A stretch of DNA of 64,000 nucleotides from Ancistrus triradiatus (GCA_025084515.1 JAJAGP010000762.1:211170-275169), one strand, 5' to 3'; shown: positions 34,790-48,811, numbered from the stretch's first letter. A program made the numbers and translations. The notes: a model not told the origin generated them from the sequence alone.

Positions 34790-37759
34790 ATAAATCTAAG
34801 GTTATACTGTGAATAAATTATTGTATTTAAACAGTAGTTTTACACAAACTATTTTTTTCCTAATAAACATTGTATAGAAATACAAAATAAATGAGTTATT
34901 GAACAGTAAAACAGCTACACTTAACATTACAAACATAAGTTTCCCTAAATCTGCAAAGGCTCTGCTCATTATTACTGAAAGCTAAAATGTTTCTATCACA
35001 ACTTTTTAAATTTTAAGGAATAAATAAGAGTTTGATAGACATCTAATAAAGACGTTTTTCTTTCCCATTAAGGTTTTTTATTTCAGGAAGCTGTAGGATT
35101 TCAGTCTGAATATTCAGAGACATGGACTGGGTTTTACATCAACATTTTAATTAATTTAAAAAATAACAATTAACACAGATTCTAAAAACAAAATATTTAC
35201 ACACTATTCAAATAAAACATGGAAAACATCATCAATATTCTAAAGCATCATCGTATAAAACTGAATTTTGTTCTGTTAAACATCAGCACTGAACTGGCAT
35301 TTAAATAACCCACCCTTATAAATTCTGCAAAAAATAAAGTAATAATAAGGAATAAGGAAAACCAAAAGAACAAAAAAGCTCAAAAAGAAGAAAATTCCTG
35401 TTTGTGTTTATGTAACAGCTCAACACTTTATAAAATACAGGAACAAACTTTAACAAACAAACACTTTGGTAATAAAAGTCCTGTTCAGATTAAATCTTCA
35501 CTCTGTATAAAACACCAGCACGGAGTTTAAGCATTAATCAGACAGAAGGGCAAATACAAAAAGATCTTACCATAAAATTACAGAATAAAAGTCCCTGTTT
35601 GTGCAGCACATTCCTCCTCTGGCTGACAGACACTTCAGGACACGATTTTAATTTAAAGTGTAAATATAACCAGCATGATGATTCTCAAACAACGGAGAGT
35701 GTAGGATTAAATTACCCACGCTGCACCACTTCAAACAAACTGGAAACGTTTAATCAATTACAATCAATCACTTCATCAATATAACTCATAACAAATTAAC
35801 ACATGAATTAGTGTTTAAATTTCAGAACAAGTGACTCACTGTGTAAATGATTCAGGAAATTAATATATCATCACATTTATTACTAATAAATCAATAACTG
35901 ATAAGCAATGATTGACTGAAGGATCCAACAAACAAGAAACACAATAAACTCAGTTAACTACTTACTAAACATAACAGCAAATTCATTAATAATCCATTAA
36001 TAATAATCATTAATTATTAACGACTATTATAGCACAGTTAGTTCCCACCCGCAATCTGAGAGACGTCTTCCGCCGATACATTACTGACCATAACGGCACT
36101 GTGACCGGCCCTCTGTAAGTATTAATCCGCGGCACACACGTAACCTGGCATTGACGCCCGCCAGAAAAAGCAGTCAAGTTATACTGAGTAAAATGAAAGT
36201 TATCACTTTATAAAATCTATTGGTTTTGAAAATGATATTAATTTGGAAGATGAAGCTATTAATGACCAACCTGAGCCAAAGGTTTATCACCTTTAGGGTT
36301 TGGAAGCGCTGGAAAAGCAAAACGACGTCAGTACTTTAAATCAATCGTCTCCCGCGCTCTTAATGGATTCACAGCTCGACTGAAGAGCAACGAGACTGAA
36401 GATCAGTTTTGGTCCCATCAACAAAAATGACCTGAATCAGCTCCATCCCTCACAAAGACGTCGTTTGCTGGACTTAAACATCTTTCATTAAACACCATGC
36501 ACGGCTAATCGGGCGTTCATTGATCTAACAGGTACGTTATCTGTAAGTCCAGCTCTAACCCAGAGAAGCTGCTGATGCTCTGTAACTCTGCCCTACATTT
36601 CTGACTGATACAGATTAACATTAAGAGCTTTCATCATCCAAATTATACTCACTCATCAAACGGATCGCTAGACTTGGTTAGAACCACGGGATCTGACTCC
36701 GATATGCTTCAGTCGGTAGCATAGTGGATTTAGTAACAGCTTGCCTGTAAACCCGAACCCCCATTTTATTTGCTGAATGTAAATAAACTTTCTTTTAATA
36801 AAATTTAAAAAAACTACCAATCGGATATTATTTGTGTTTATTGTCTGAATAATAAACAGTTATGGGTATTTCGTTCCTAGACTTTAATTTGCCGCGAGTC
36901 GGTAACGAGAGAATGGAACTATTTTACCTCGCGGAATCTTTCCTAAGGGTGATAATCGTTAATCGTTTTTCCTGTCCTTTTTATCTTAAAATCTAACAAT
37001 AAATGATAAACGATAACGGAACTGTGGTATAAAAGCAATAAGGCACTCGAGGGGGTGCATTATTGTGAATATATCACAGGAAAGAGGCGTTACGGCCCTC
37101 CGCGGCGGGCCTAACAACACCTCTTCCCTGTGATATATTCACAATAACGCACACCCTCTCGTGCCTTATTGCTTTATTATTTGTATGTATATAATTACAT
37201 TCATAATAATAACAACCCAGTAAGCAAAGGATTAAAACAAACAATTCAGTAAATTAATTAATAGACAATTAACTGACAAAATGACTTATTCAAGAAATGA
37301 ATGATTAGTAAATTAACGAATAAATTAATACATATTTAACTGTAGTTCCTTTAGCTTTATGATTGATTTACTGCTGAAGTGATTGATTAGTTTATAATAA
37401 TGTAATAAATTAAATTTAATTCTCCATCTAGCCATTCAACTTCAGCTCTTTAAACAATAACAGTAACCGAAAGTATTAGGACACACAGAGAAGCTTTAGT
37501 GCAATGTGAGTGTGTATCAATAGGAGTTGTGTGATAACTAGAAATTACACACCCAGTATAATCTGGGGTGTGTGTGTGTGTTACAGCTCTTTGCGTAATA
37601 GCTTTGGCACATTGTTGATGTAAACAGTTCTGACGTGCTTCGATGGTCGAAGCTGATCTGATGCAGATGATTGTAGTGTGTGTGAGAGAGAGAGATACAC
37701 ACTTTGGTTTTTGATCGGTATTTAGTTTATATAAAAATACTTTATCGTGTCTAATGTTC
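34790..37759. other. AT-rich spacer, no gene recognised
   Basis: Low-complexity AT-rich sequence to about 36000, then a more mixed stretch (36040-36560) with CpG-containing words but no supported exon, then a palindrome at 37032-37176. The slc6a16-like 3' UTR probably occupies the right end on the minus strand. Confidence 0.55.
37032..37176. repeat. Near-perfect 145-bp palindrome
   Basis: Arms of about 62 bases (37032-37094 and 37114-37176) are inverse complements with few mismatches. Shared words are gcaataaggcactcg, attgtgaatatatcacagg and aagaggcgtt. The GC-rich centre ggccctccgcggcggg separates them. It could be a MITE-type hairpin or a structured terminator. It lies about 580 bases past the slc6a16-like stop codon. 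Confidence 0.85.
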
Positions 37760-38054
37760 TTACACGCCTGTCGACTCCTCCCCTTCCTCCTCCTCTGTCT
37801 GTGGGAGGAGCCTATAATCATCCCTAGGGGCGGGGTTTGTACCCGGAGTTGTGTTAAGAGGGGCGGAGTCAGTATCCGTGGTGCTGCATGGGCCGTATCT
37901 GGTGCCGGTGTCTGGAGCCGATCGGCCGGAGCGGCGGCGCAGCTCGGAGTGGGCGTATCCCAGAGGAACTGGAAGCACGGCGATGATGATGAGAGACGAT
38001 AGGACGGCCAGAGCCCAATCAGGATACGCCAACTTCTCCTCAGATGCCTGAGAG

Positions 38055-38092
<38 letters not shown>

Positions 38093-38120
38093 CAGGTACA
38101 AACAGCAGGGGGAGCTCTGA

Positions 38121-38193
<73 letters not shown>

Positions 38194-38669
38194 ACTAGAG
38201 TAATAACACCAATAACACCTCTGAGAGTGTGTGAGTGTGTGTGTGTGTGTGTACCGTGGCTCTGTTCCAGGCGGTGTATTGTGGGCGTGTCACACACATG
38301 TCGACCAGACTGGCCACCAGCAGACTGAGCATGGCTATTAAACACACGTACTTCCACAGGTACTGATAGAGCGCACACACGGGCCGACCCAACATCAGGG
38401 TAATGTCCTGCAGGAACCTGACACACACACGCACACTGAAGTTAGTACGGCTGCACTACGTGAGCAGTGTGTGTGTGTGTGTGTGTGTGTGTTACCTGTC
38501 GGCTCCGTACACCCAGGCGATGCTGAAGGTCTGAAACACGACGACGATGATGAGGGGCAGCGTGGCGGAGTAATCATCAAACATCACCACAAAATAATTC
38601 CCACACCTCTGAGTGAATAACAAGCCGACCAGAAAGGCAAACACACAACTACACACTGAGAGACAGACA

Positions 38670-38736
<67 letters not shown>

Positions 38737-39695
38737 GCCGTCCACTTTATTAGGTACACCTGTTCTAATCACCCATCGGACGGCAGCAGCTTGGCACATT
38801 CAGGCATGATCAAACCGAGCATCAGAATGGGGAAGGAAGGCGACTGAAGGGACTTTCAATGTGGCACAGATGTTCAACTGCTGATCTACTGGGATTTTCA
38901 CCCATAGTGCCATCTGCGGCATTTACAGAGAATGGAACAAAAAAGAGAAAATACCCAGCGAAAATTGTACACTAATCTCAGGCTGGTTAAAGCTGACAGA
39001 AACTCATAAAAGCACTCATCACCACACGTCCAACCTTGAAGCAGATGGGCTACAGCATCCTGCCTTGTACCAGCGGTTCTGGCTGCTGCTGGTGTGGGTT
39101 TCTTGGCAAATTTTAGGCCCTTAATACCAGCTGGGCATGGTCTAAACCCCACAGCCTGCCTGAATAGTGCTGCTGCCCGTGTGCCCGATGGATAATCCCA
39201 GCAGGATAACGCTGCACGTCCCAAAGCTCAGCCCAGCCCAGCCTGGTCCCACAGTCCATGGATCTGCATCCAGCAGAGCGCCTACCGGACCCTAGCCGGT
39301 CCTAGAAAGGTGTCCCTAATGAAGTGGCCAGATCAGACTCTAGGGTGCACGACCCGGCACGGAATCGATCCACAGATGAAACTGTTACAGCGGTCCATCC
39401 CAAACGCCGAGTTTGATCGGCTCGGCGTGTCGCTCAGTGCAGACATGTTCGTGTGGCTTCATTACACGTGTGTGTGTGTGTGTGTGTGTACCTGTGAAGA
39501 TGAGTTTGTGTTTCCTGAGGCTGCTGAAGGTATCAGTCAGGGGGGTCATGATCCCCTCCATGGTCCCAAACATGGTGGACAGACCCAGATTGAGCAGCAT
39601 GAGGAAGAACAGGGCCGACCACAACGGGCTCGCCGGGAGCAGGGTCATGGCTTCAGTGAAGGCTATAAACGCAAGGCCTGTACCTTCTACTCCCT

Positions 39696-39732
<37 letters not shown>

Positions 39733-40421
39733 TTTGGTATCAGCGCACCATCAACATGTCCCCTGGGAATGAAGAGGCTGTGAGTATCGCTGTACCTTCT
39801 TCATGACTTCTTCCAGACTGCAGGAGGTCAGGTTATAACCCGGGATCACCAGACTCTGGCCCTGATTATGGTACCAGTCAGCATACGTCTCCACGGTAAC
39901 AGACTCCACCTCCGATATGTTAATGAGGAGAGCAGGGAGCGAGACGGAGGACGAAACGGCATCGGACAGGAGGTTTATATTCCTGCAAAAACACACACCT
40001 AAGTATGAACTCCTCATGCTCGGCACCATACAAAACTCTATTTAACTATACATGCGCAATGCCACTGTTTCACCACTAGATGGCCAAACCAACAAAACAA
40101 CATCTGAAGCGCTGCAACTGCATGCAAATTTATGCAGAAATCACATTGTGGGTGTGTGTGTGTGTGTGTGTGTGTGTACCGTGTGATGCAGGCCTTGGTG
40201 AAGGCCATGGCTCTGAAGCCGAGGACGGAGAAGACGACGAGTGAGGCGAGGATGGAGGTGAGGAAGTTGATGGAGGAGACGGTGATGGCATCACGGTGAC
40301 AGTTATTGTTGCGCTGGTTATAGGAGGAGTACGCGATGATCGACCCAAAACCCAAACCCAGAGCAAAGAACACCTGAGTGAAGGCCTGACGCCACACCTG
40401 CACATCAGCCCAGATCTCCAA

Positions 40422-40486
<65 letters not shown>

Positions 40487-41191
40487 ATACATAAACAATC
40501 TAATATAACAGTGTGTGCGTGAGAGAGAGAGGGAGGGAGAGACGCACCCGTGGGTAGAACATGTACTTCAGACCCTCTGCTGCTCCGTCCAGCATGAGAC
40601 CTCGAACCAGGAAACAAAACAGCACCAGGTATGGAAACACCGACGAAAAATACATCACCTGTAACGAGATCAATAACTCATCAATAATCAGCTACTGGTA
40701 CAGATCTGATCAATAACATCAGCTGGTGCTTGGATGTATTCATCATTAACCCTTCTACAGAAATCCTGCTTACAGAGAGAACCTGCACACACGCTGTGAG
40801 CCACCAGAGGGCGCTGTGTGACCGATAATACCCAACACCTAACCTAATAAAACCTGCTTAAGTCATGTTAAACTTTAATATTACAGACTTGGGAAGATTT
40901 AAATACAGATATTAAACACAAAACCAAAACAACATTAAATGTGGTGTGTGCTAAAATTTTGGCACCTCTCTGGATGATCCTACAGCTCTCAGAACTTAAC
41001 TGTTTACTTAACTTTAAACTAACACGCAGTAATTAATCAACAGAACAATAAAGATCAGAAACTAAATTATCTACCAGCATCACTCCGGACCGCCCTAACC
41101 TCAACATACCTACTTACTGCATAAGAGCATGAGATCTCTCTCTCACACACACTCACTCTCACACACACACACTCTCAAGCGCACTCTCACA

Positions 41192-41234
<43 letters not shown>

Positions 41235-41796
41235 GGTTGCACTCTCGCGCGCGCACACACACACCTTGCCGGAGGACTTGATGCCCTTGAACATGGCGAT
41301 GCAGACGATGAGCCACGCCAGGGCGAGGCACCCGGTGATGGGGAGGTTAAATTCTCCGGTCTGGTCAATGGAATCCGTCACGTTAAGAGCTCTGCGGAAC
41401 CAGAAGTACGAGGTCGGAGAACTCAAAGCACATTCAGCGACTGAGGAACACAAATCAATCCATCAATCAACCGACCGAAAATAAATCAATCCATCAACCA
41501 ATGACCTACCCCTGTACCTTACAGTAATAACATTACTATTCAATCCTAATCTGACTCTGCTATCAGTTTTTCACTCTGCATGCTGCAGCTCTGTAACAGC
41601 GCCTCCTGCTGGAGCGAATGCATAACGATAGTTTGTGGTGGTGGTCAATAGGGGACGCATCAGACCTGAGCTGTTCCCATCTTTCGGACAGTTCTCCCAG
41701 GGTAACCGAGACTGGAACGAGTTAAAGAGATAAAAAATACTCCAGCCGATGATCACGTTATAGTATAGCGCTACGAAAAAACACACCTACGAAAAC

Positions 41797-41852
<56 letters not shown>

Positions 41853-43157
41853 CACTTTCTCTAACCATCATCCAGTCACAATCCAGATCCACATTAAACA
41901 TTCAGAACCATATCCAGAACCTACAGCTTCACTCTGTCTAAAATGTAGAACCGAGCCTTGGAGCCAAACAGAGGGGTTCTAGATCTGCCCCAAACACTTA
42001 CACAGCACAGAACAATCTAGACCAGGAGAAATAGCTCTCAAGCACAGCTTCGCAAATCTAGAGCCTCACCGACGAGTCTAAAGCTTAGTCTAGAGCTTTG
42101 CAAATTAATCTGGAAGTCCTCCTATGAATCTAGAGTTTCAGCGATAGAGCCTCACAAATGAATCTCAGTCTAGAACCTCACTACCACTGGCAGAACTGCT
42201 ACTAGAACTCCAGACTCGGGCAAAGTCCAGACTTTCTGTGAGGCACCTAGAGCATTCCAACGATTTCAGAGCATTCTAGAGTCTGTCTTGAGAAGCAAAT
42301 CGAGATTCTTAAACTTCCCAAGCAGCCCTGCAGTCTGGTCCGTTGATCAGGTCTGGTGATTTAAGAGAAGCAGAGCTGAACCTAGAGCCGTACTGAGGAA
42401 CAGAGCTCTCCATAAGAACAGGAAGAACTCTGAAAGCTCTAGAACCATACAGAACTTTCTAGATCCATAATAAGTGTCCTCCGGGTGCTCCCAGAACAAA
42501 CAGGGGGTTTTCATTCTAACAGAACCAGAGGATTCATTAACAGGGTTCTAGATACAGAGCAGATCCAGACCTGCTGTGAGAGACCTGGAACCATGAAGAG
42601 GAGTCCAGAATGATTACTGAGTGAATAGAATAACGTTCTAGAGCTAATCCGCACTCAAACAACGGAGGCCGAAGGTTCTGGATGAATCGTCCAATCAGAT
42701 GTGAGCTGGCGTTCTCACCACGCAGCTGGAGTAGCCAATCCCAATGAGTTTTGGAGAGATGTGCCTCCAGACGCCGATGCTGCCCTGCCTGATGCTCTGC
42801 CCTGCAGCCAGCTCCAGGAAGAACAGCGGGACGCCCACCAGCACCATCAGCAGAACGTACAGCAGCAGGAAGGCTCCTGAGGGAGGGGAGGGGAATTACT
42901 CTAGTATCCACTAGAATCTAGATCTAGAAGGATCTAGAACACCGACCTCCTCCGTTCTGATGGCACAGGTACGGGAACCTCCAGACGTTACCCAATCCCA
43001 CGCTGAATCCCACCTGAGCCAGGAAGTACTCCACCTTACTGTCCCACCCCTCCCTCACCACCTCCAATGGGGCGTCAGGAACCTGCACTGGCTCCACCTC
43101 CACCTCCATCTCCGCCCCCACTCCATTCTCTGGCAACGGTGGCTTCTCTGAGCTCAT
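37760..43157 (-). CDS. slc6a16: Sodium-dependent neurotransmitter/amino-acid transporter, SLC6A15/16/17 type
   Basis: Eleven coding exons on the minus strand: 43157-42947, 42876-42719, 41786-41666, 41440-41265, 40658-40548, 40421-40180, 39982-39796, 39693-39492, 38655-38496, 38417-38255, 38047-37760. They join in frame to 672 codons plus TAA. It is an SLC6 (LeuT-fold) symporter moving a small amino-acid-type substrate with sodium. Visible landmarks are TM1 FSVGLGNVWRFPYLC (residues 51-65), YYNVIIGWSIFY in TM3, ALGLGFGSIIAYSSYN in TM6, GTGLAFIAFTEAM in TM8 and FGTMEGIMTPLTDTF. Glycosylation sites NIS and NLT occur in the extracellular loop coded by exon 7. The subgroup (A15/16/17) is clear. 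Choosing A16 rests on its place beside slc17a7, as on human 19q13.33. The 41666 donor is weak (GTCTGA). Confidence 0.85.
38060..38190. repeat. (GA)n and (CT)n(CA)n microsatellites
   Basis: A GA run (38060-38089) and a CT/CA run (38125-38190) in the last slc6a16-like intron. Confidence 0.95.
38669..38734. repeat. (CA)n microsatellite upstream of an acceptor
   Basis: Reads (GT)n on the coding strand, a few bases before the acceptor of slc6a16-like exon 9. Confidence 0.95.
38741..39322. mobile_element. MITE-like DNA transposon
   Basis: Left end ccactttattaggtacacct and right end aggtgtccctaatgaagtggcc are imperfect inverted repeats. The interior has words common in dispersed fish repeats (ttcaatgtggcacagatg, caaccttgaagcagatggg). 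No transposase frame. It lies in the slc6a16-like intron between coding exons 8 and 9. Superfamily not assigned. Confidence 0.65.
40426..40482. repeat. (CA)n microsatellite at a splice acceptor
   Basis: On the coding strand a (GT)n run ends two bases before the acceptor AG of slc6a16-like exon 6. Confidence 0.95.
41141..41259. repeat. CA/CT-rich microsatellite at a splice donor
   Basis: On the coding strand GT(GT)n with CG interruptions starts at the donor of slc6a16-like exon 4 and extends over 100 bases. Confidence 0.9.
41800..41851. repeat. (GA)n microsatellite
   Basis: About 25 GA units upstream (coding direction) of slc6a16-like exon 3. Confidence 0.95.
41940..42680. repeat. Degenerate TCTAGA-rich repeat
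   Basis: Words such as gaatctagag, tctagagcctca and gttctagaa recur with variable spacing. A similar stretch occurs in the eps8l1-like intron at about 56870-57430. They look like old, decayed tandem arrays. Confidence 0.5.
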
Positions 43158-43595
43158 CTGGAGGAAGATGAGAACCTCGGCTTTAGGACTGGATCAGGGT
43201 CCAGGAAACACAATGAGCTCAACATTCTAAAATCACTAATAGAGAACCTAAAACACAGGGTTAGGACAGACCCCACCCCCAACTCCCCAGAGAGTCTAGG
43301 TCATTCTAACAGTGTGTGTGCTGGTATAGATCCGTTCCTGATACACATCACATACACACAACTTAGAATAAACAATAATAGAAGTCAATCAATCAATCAA
43401 TCAATCAATCATTTGGATTACAGATTATTAATCATATAACCTGCCTTTACTTACCTTTTCCAACTAAATACTTTCTTCTGCTTTAGAGCTCAGGATCAAA
43501 AACATCTGAATCAACCAACTGCTGTAACACACAACATTACTATTATTATTATTATCATCATTAGCAGTAGTATTAGTACAGTCAAATTACCATTA

Positions 43596-45212
43596 CAGTG
43601 GTGTGAAAAAGTGTTTGCCCCCTTCCTGATTTCATGCATTTTTTTGCATGTTTGTCACACAAGTGTTTCGGGAACATCAAACCAATTTAAATATTAGTCA
43701 AAGACAACACAAGTAAACACAAAATGCAGTTTTTAAATGAAGGTGTTTATTATTAAAGAAGAAAAAAAAAATCTAACCCTACATGTCTTTTGTGAAAAAG
43801 TGATTGCCCCTCCTTATTAAAACATAACATAACTATAGTTTATCACACCCAGTTCACTGTCTCTAGACACACCCAGGTCTGATTATTGCAACACCTGTTC
43901 TCAATCAGGACATCACTTAAATAGGACCTGCCTGACAAAGTGAAGCACACCAAACAATCCTTAAAAGCTACACATCATGCCGAGATCCAAAGAAATTCAG
44001 GAACACTTGAGAAAGAAAGTAATTGAGATCCATCAGTCTGGGAAGGGTTATAAAGCCATTTCTAAAGCTTTGGGACTCTAGCAAACCACACTGAGAGCAA
44101 TTATCCACAAATGGCAAAGCATGGAACAGTGGTGAACCTTCCCAGGAGCGGCGGCCGACCAAAATTACCCCCAGAGCGCAGCGACGGCTCATCCAAGAGG
44201 TCACAAAAGACCCCACAACAACATCCAAAGAACTGCAGGCCTCACTTGCTTCAGTTAAGGTCAGTGTTCATGCCTCCACCATAAGAAAGAGACTGGGCAA
44301 AAATGGCCTGCATGGCAGAGTTCCAAGTTGAAAACCACTGCTGAGCAAAAGAACATAAAAGCTTGTCTCAATTTTTCCAGAACACATCTTGATGATCCCC
44401 AAGACTTTTGGGAAAACATTCTGTGGACTGATGAGACAAAAGTTGAACTCTTTGGAAGGTGTGTGTCCCATTACATCTGGTGTAACAGTAACACAGCATT
44501 TCAGAAAGAGAACATTATAGCAGCAGTATCATATGGTGGTGGTAGGGTGCTGGTCTGGGGCTGTTTTGCTGCTTCAGGACCTGGAAGACTTGCTTTGATA
44601 AATGGAGCAATGAATTCTGCTGTCTACCAAAAAATCCTGAAGGAGAATGTCCGGCCATCTGTTGGTGACCTCAAGCTGAAATGAACTTGGGTTCTGCAGC
44701 AGGACAATGATCCAGAACACAGCAGCAAGTCCAGCTCTGAATGGCTGAAGAAAAGTAAAATGCAGACTTTGGAGTGGCCTAGTCTAAAGTCCTGACCTGA
44801 ATCATATTGAGATACTGTGGCATGACCTTAAAAAGACCGTTCCTGCTCGAAAACCCTCCACTGTGGCTGAATTACAACAATTCTGCAAAGATGAGTGGCC
44901 AAAATTCCTCCACAATGCTGTACAACACTCATTGCAAGTTATGGCAAACGCTTGGTTGCAGTTGTTGCTGCTAAGGGTGGCCCAACCAGTTATTAGGTTT
45001 AGGAGGCAATGACTTTTTCACACAGGGCCATGTAGGTTTGTTTTTTTCTCCCTTAATAATAAACACCTTCATTTAAAAACTGCATTTTGTGTTTACTTGT
45101 GTTGTCTTTGACTAATATTTAAATTGGTTTGATGTTCCGAAACACTTAAGTGTGATAAACATGCAAAAAAATAGGAAACCAGGAAGGGGGCAAACACTTT
45201 TTCACACCACTG
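43596..45212 (+). mobile_element. Full-length Tc1-like transposon, inactive
   Basis: Flanked by TA. Inverted termini of about 165 bp start cagtggtgtgaaaaagtg and include aatattagtcaaagacaac. The transposase starts at 43977 (MPRSKEIQEHLRKKVIEIHQ) and shows DNA-binding and DDE-type words (FWENILWTDETKVELFG; VLVWGCFAASGPG), but stops and frameshifts break it. It lies upstream of the slc6a16-like start codon, inside the 5' UTR intron. Confidence 0.9.
43977..44990 (+). pseudogene. Tc1-type transposase, broken
   Basis: The N-terminal helix-turn-helix region is interrupted by a stop after about 34 codons. The longest intact piece is 44328-44684, which keeps the first catalytic Asp (WTDET). A stop follows LKLK, and the remainder (QQDNDPEHSSKSS) continues in the same or a nearby frame. 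Confidence 0.8.
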
Positions 45213-46218
45213 TATATTACTTATTATTAATAGTTAAGATAATTATATTATTAAGATAATCTAGTATTTTCCAATTGTTTTCTAATTTCTAAGTGTTGAT
45301 TGTGTATCTGATGGTGAACAGCTATATAACTCTTTGATCTGATTAATAGCTCAGTCCTAAATTTTAATATAAAGCTACTCTAAAATATAAAGTAAATAAA
45401 TATACTCCATTTAAATTATTACATTAATTGTATTAATTACAATAAACAAGATAACACATAATAATAATATCAAAAAAGAAATACAACAATAAGTACTACA
45501 TTATATAAATATATAATAAATTAAATCTAATATATAATTCACATTTTGGAATTTTAATATAGCATAAAAACACTATCTTAAATTCGACTATAATAAGAAA
45601 CATAAAATATTAATTACATGAGATGAAATAAATAAAAACAATAGCAATGCATTGAATACATAAACAATTATAACACTTGCATATTAATACATACACATTA
45701 TATACAGACACATTATAGACAACAAATGTGTCCTTGTTCAGTTTAACACTGACAGATTCTCTGTGTATATACATGCAAACATTATATACATAACCACAAA
45801 GTAAATGTATGAACGGATAACTATTACAGCTCTGTTAAAGAACGTTTCATATTTACCGAAACCTGTTCAGAAAACAGATTATATATGCTGATTTCATATT
45901 AACTTCCTCATAACTAACTGCCTGTGGCTCTTAAACACGTAGGTGTGATAACAATAATCGGGATTAATCGATATTTAACCCGTGTTATAGAGATATACAG
46001 AGATATTTAGAGTAACTAGCTTAAACATGCAGTGTCCAAATACTTTTGTTTCTGTTTCTGATGCAATGAAGGAAGCGCGCGCGTACCCCGCCACTGTGTG
46101 TAACATAACATAATATAAAATAATATAACATAATATACAACCATATATAATGAACCTGTACGTGTTTATTTCGTTGTGCTGAATCAGTAAATAAATGTAT
46201 ATTAAATAGTGATCTCAC

Positions 46219-46390
46219 CTGCACGCGCTGCTAATCACAACATTCCACATTCAGTCTCTCAGAAACGGCAGCACGTGCACATCAGGAACCTGTCAGCTCC
46301 TCAGAACCTCAGAAACGCGGAACTGGAATAACAGAACCAAACCGAACCTTAAAGATCCTTAATACACAACCCGCTGCCATCTGCCACGTT
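46219..46390 (-). promoter_or_regulatory. Probable 5' non-coding exon and promoter of slc6a16-like gene
   Basis: On the minus strand a good donor (gcgtgcag|gtgaga) ends at 46219, preceded by CpG-containing sequence up to about 46390-46450. No other candidate first exon is seen between it and the start codon at 43157. This is inference; no TATA box is clear. Confidence 0.35.
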
Positions 46391-46574
46391 GCTACTCAGC
46401 GCACATGCGCACACAGCGCCTGTCAATCACACGACAAGAGTCCCGCCTCTTCTCATTCTGTCCAATAAAGCGGCAGGGTGTCCAATCCGCGCCGCTCCAG
46501 CACACAGGCCGGAATGCTTCAGCCAATCAGATAATCTGTTTACATCACACGTCATTTACGAGCCGAACTGCTGT

Positions 46575-47192
46575 ACTGTGGCCGTTTCTCAATTTGCGCG
46601 CTTCTCTGTGCCTGTGCTCTTAATCAATTTAATAACTAATTACATTTCCTGTTTTCTCTCCGAGCTGTGTTCCGGTACCAGTTCCTGCCCCACACATGTT
46701 GTTCTTCCGCTTCAGCTTCGCTCAGACTGTTTCCTTCATCGGCTCCGGTCCCACCATGACAGGGCGGCACTGGGGGGCACTAACTCTTTACCTGCTCCAG
46801 TTATCTGGGGACGAAGTGCCGCCAAGGACTTTCCTGCTTAGACTCGGGATCCTGGAGTGACTCTGTGTATCGGACTCCTTAATGCCGATGTCCATATTTT
46901 ACATTTTACTTGAACTATGACTCTATGACTTATTAGTTTATATAAATTAGTTTCATTGTTACATTTATCATCTACGCCGCCCAAGGAGGTTGGGTCCCTT
47001 TTTGAGTCTTGGTCCTCCCAAGGTTTCTTCCTCATAACACTTAGGGACTTTTTCCTTGCCAATGTCGCCCTAGGCTCGCTCAATTTGGAATTGGACGTAG
47101 ATATTAGGAGATGATCTAATATTGTAAAGTTGCTTTGAGACAATGCTCCATTATAAAAAGTGCTATATAAATAAATCTTAGTTGAGTTTACT
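46575..47192 (+). mobile_element. L2-like LINE 3' end
   Basis: Carries the same ordered words as the LINE at 58350-61010 (cttaatcaattta, ctctccgagctgt, cgcccaaggaggttggg, ggtttcttcctca, ttgctttgagacaatgctcc) and ends gctatataaataaatctta. Confidence 0.8.
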
Positions 47193-47331
47193 ATTTTTGC
47201 TAAAATAAAATCATAGAGTTATAATCAAATAAATTATGTAATTATATTAAACAAAAATTATTAAATACAATAATAATAGTAGCAGTAAATGTAAAACATT
47301 GTGCTTCTTTAATAAATGTTTAAAGTTTAAG

Positions 47332-47334
<3 letters not shown>

Positions 47335-47386
<52 letters not shown>
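47335..47386. repeat. (ATA)n microsatellite
   Basis: About 17 trinucleotide units. Confidence 0.95.
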
Positions 47387-47387
<1 letters not shown>

Positions 47388-47727
47388 TAAATAAACAGAA
47401 ATGTATTATTTTTAATATTATATATTATCATCATTAATATATTTTTATTAATCTGCTGCTGCTGCTCTCTCGTTCCTCTTAGGACCAGTTCTAAATACAA
47501 AAACGAAAAACTGATGCCAGGGGCCCCTGAGGAGCTACAGGACCCACAAGTGTGTTAAAATGTTAGGATAGCTGGGTAAGAAGAGTACTGGCTCCCTCTA
47601 ATGGTGTAACAGAAACGAGCCTTGAGGCTCAGATATTTAAGAGTAATATAATATGGAGTTTGGGCAGTTTATAGTTTTACATTTACTGAGTAGACTCTTA
47701 GATAATTATTATTAAGAACAGATCAGA

Positions 47728-47920
47728 CTGTGGTAGCCTAGTGGTTAGGGTACTGGACTATGGACCAAAAGGTCCAGGGTTCAAATTCCCCTGCCAAGCT
47801 GCCACTGTTGGGTCCTTGAGCAAAGTCCCTAACCCACAATTGCTTAGATTGTAAGGTTGTATCAATTCGCTCTGGATAAGGGCGTCTGCTAAATGCTGTA
47901 AATGTAAATGTAAATGATAA
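47728..47920 (+). mobile_element. tRNA-derived SINE
   Basis: A-box-like tggtagcctagtgg and B-box-like gggttcaaattccc lie at tRNA-like spacing. The tail gctctggataagggcgtctgctaaatg is widely shared by fish SINEs. The tRNA-like head is degenerate, so it is a SINE and not a tRNA gene. Confidence 0.85.
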
Positions 47921-48389
47921 ATGTGTACATGATCTAAGACATCTTTCACTGTGTGTACTGCAATAACGTCACGAGTTCTGACCTCAATGATCATTAAAAT
48001 GCATCAGGAGGTTTGTTCATTTGCCAAACAAACATAAAAACATGAATGACCTTTAAGCACCTGCTCTATAAAGGTTTCATTAAATCTAGCCCTACTGTTT
48101 ATACACTAATGTCCAGGCTCATGTTCCATATGAAGGACCTGGATGGTCTGATGGAATTATCCAGATGTTTCTGTTTATGAACTGTAGCACGATCTCTATT
48201 TTCGTTACATAGGCCTGCTTAGTAACGTCACTGAACCACAGCACCTGACACAGGCGTAACCTCTGTAACCAGGTGTGACGTCTAAAGCTGGTGCAGCTTC
48301 ATTAGAATAATGAATAAAGAGGGAGGAAGCAGGAATGAGGAAAAGAGAGGTTAGGAAGGAATTCAGCAGCAGAACAAGTTCTACCAGAA

Positions 48390-48425
<36 letters not shown>

Positions 48426-48510
48426 TTCCTCCTGGTTGCTTCTTAAGTTCACTGTGTTCACATAGTTTCATTATTTATCATCAGCTTTACCTGTTAAACC
48501 AGGAGTGTGT

Positions 48511-48531
48511 GGGTTAGGGTTAGGGTTAGGG
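48511..48531 (+). repeat. Short interstitial telomere-like repeat
   Basis: Three and a half head-to-tail GGGTTA units in an otherwise non-repetitive stretch. Confidence 0.9.
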
Positions 48532-48568
48532 TCTTACCTAATTTCTCTCTCTCATTTAGACATTACAC

Positions 48569-48608
<40 letters not shown>

Positions 48609-48708
48609 GTTATTATTATTATAGTGGAAAGCCCTGCTCTACTCTCTGCTCTGTGTTTCCAGGTGGATCTCATCAGGTATCACATTACACACATCAAACA
48701 ACCAAACC

Positions 48709-48714
<6 letters not shown>

Positions 48715-48792
<78 letters not shown>

Positions 48793-48811
48793 TATATAAA
48801 AGACACTGATA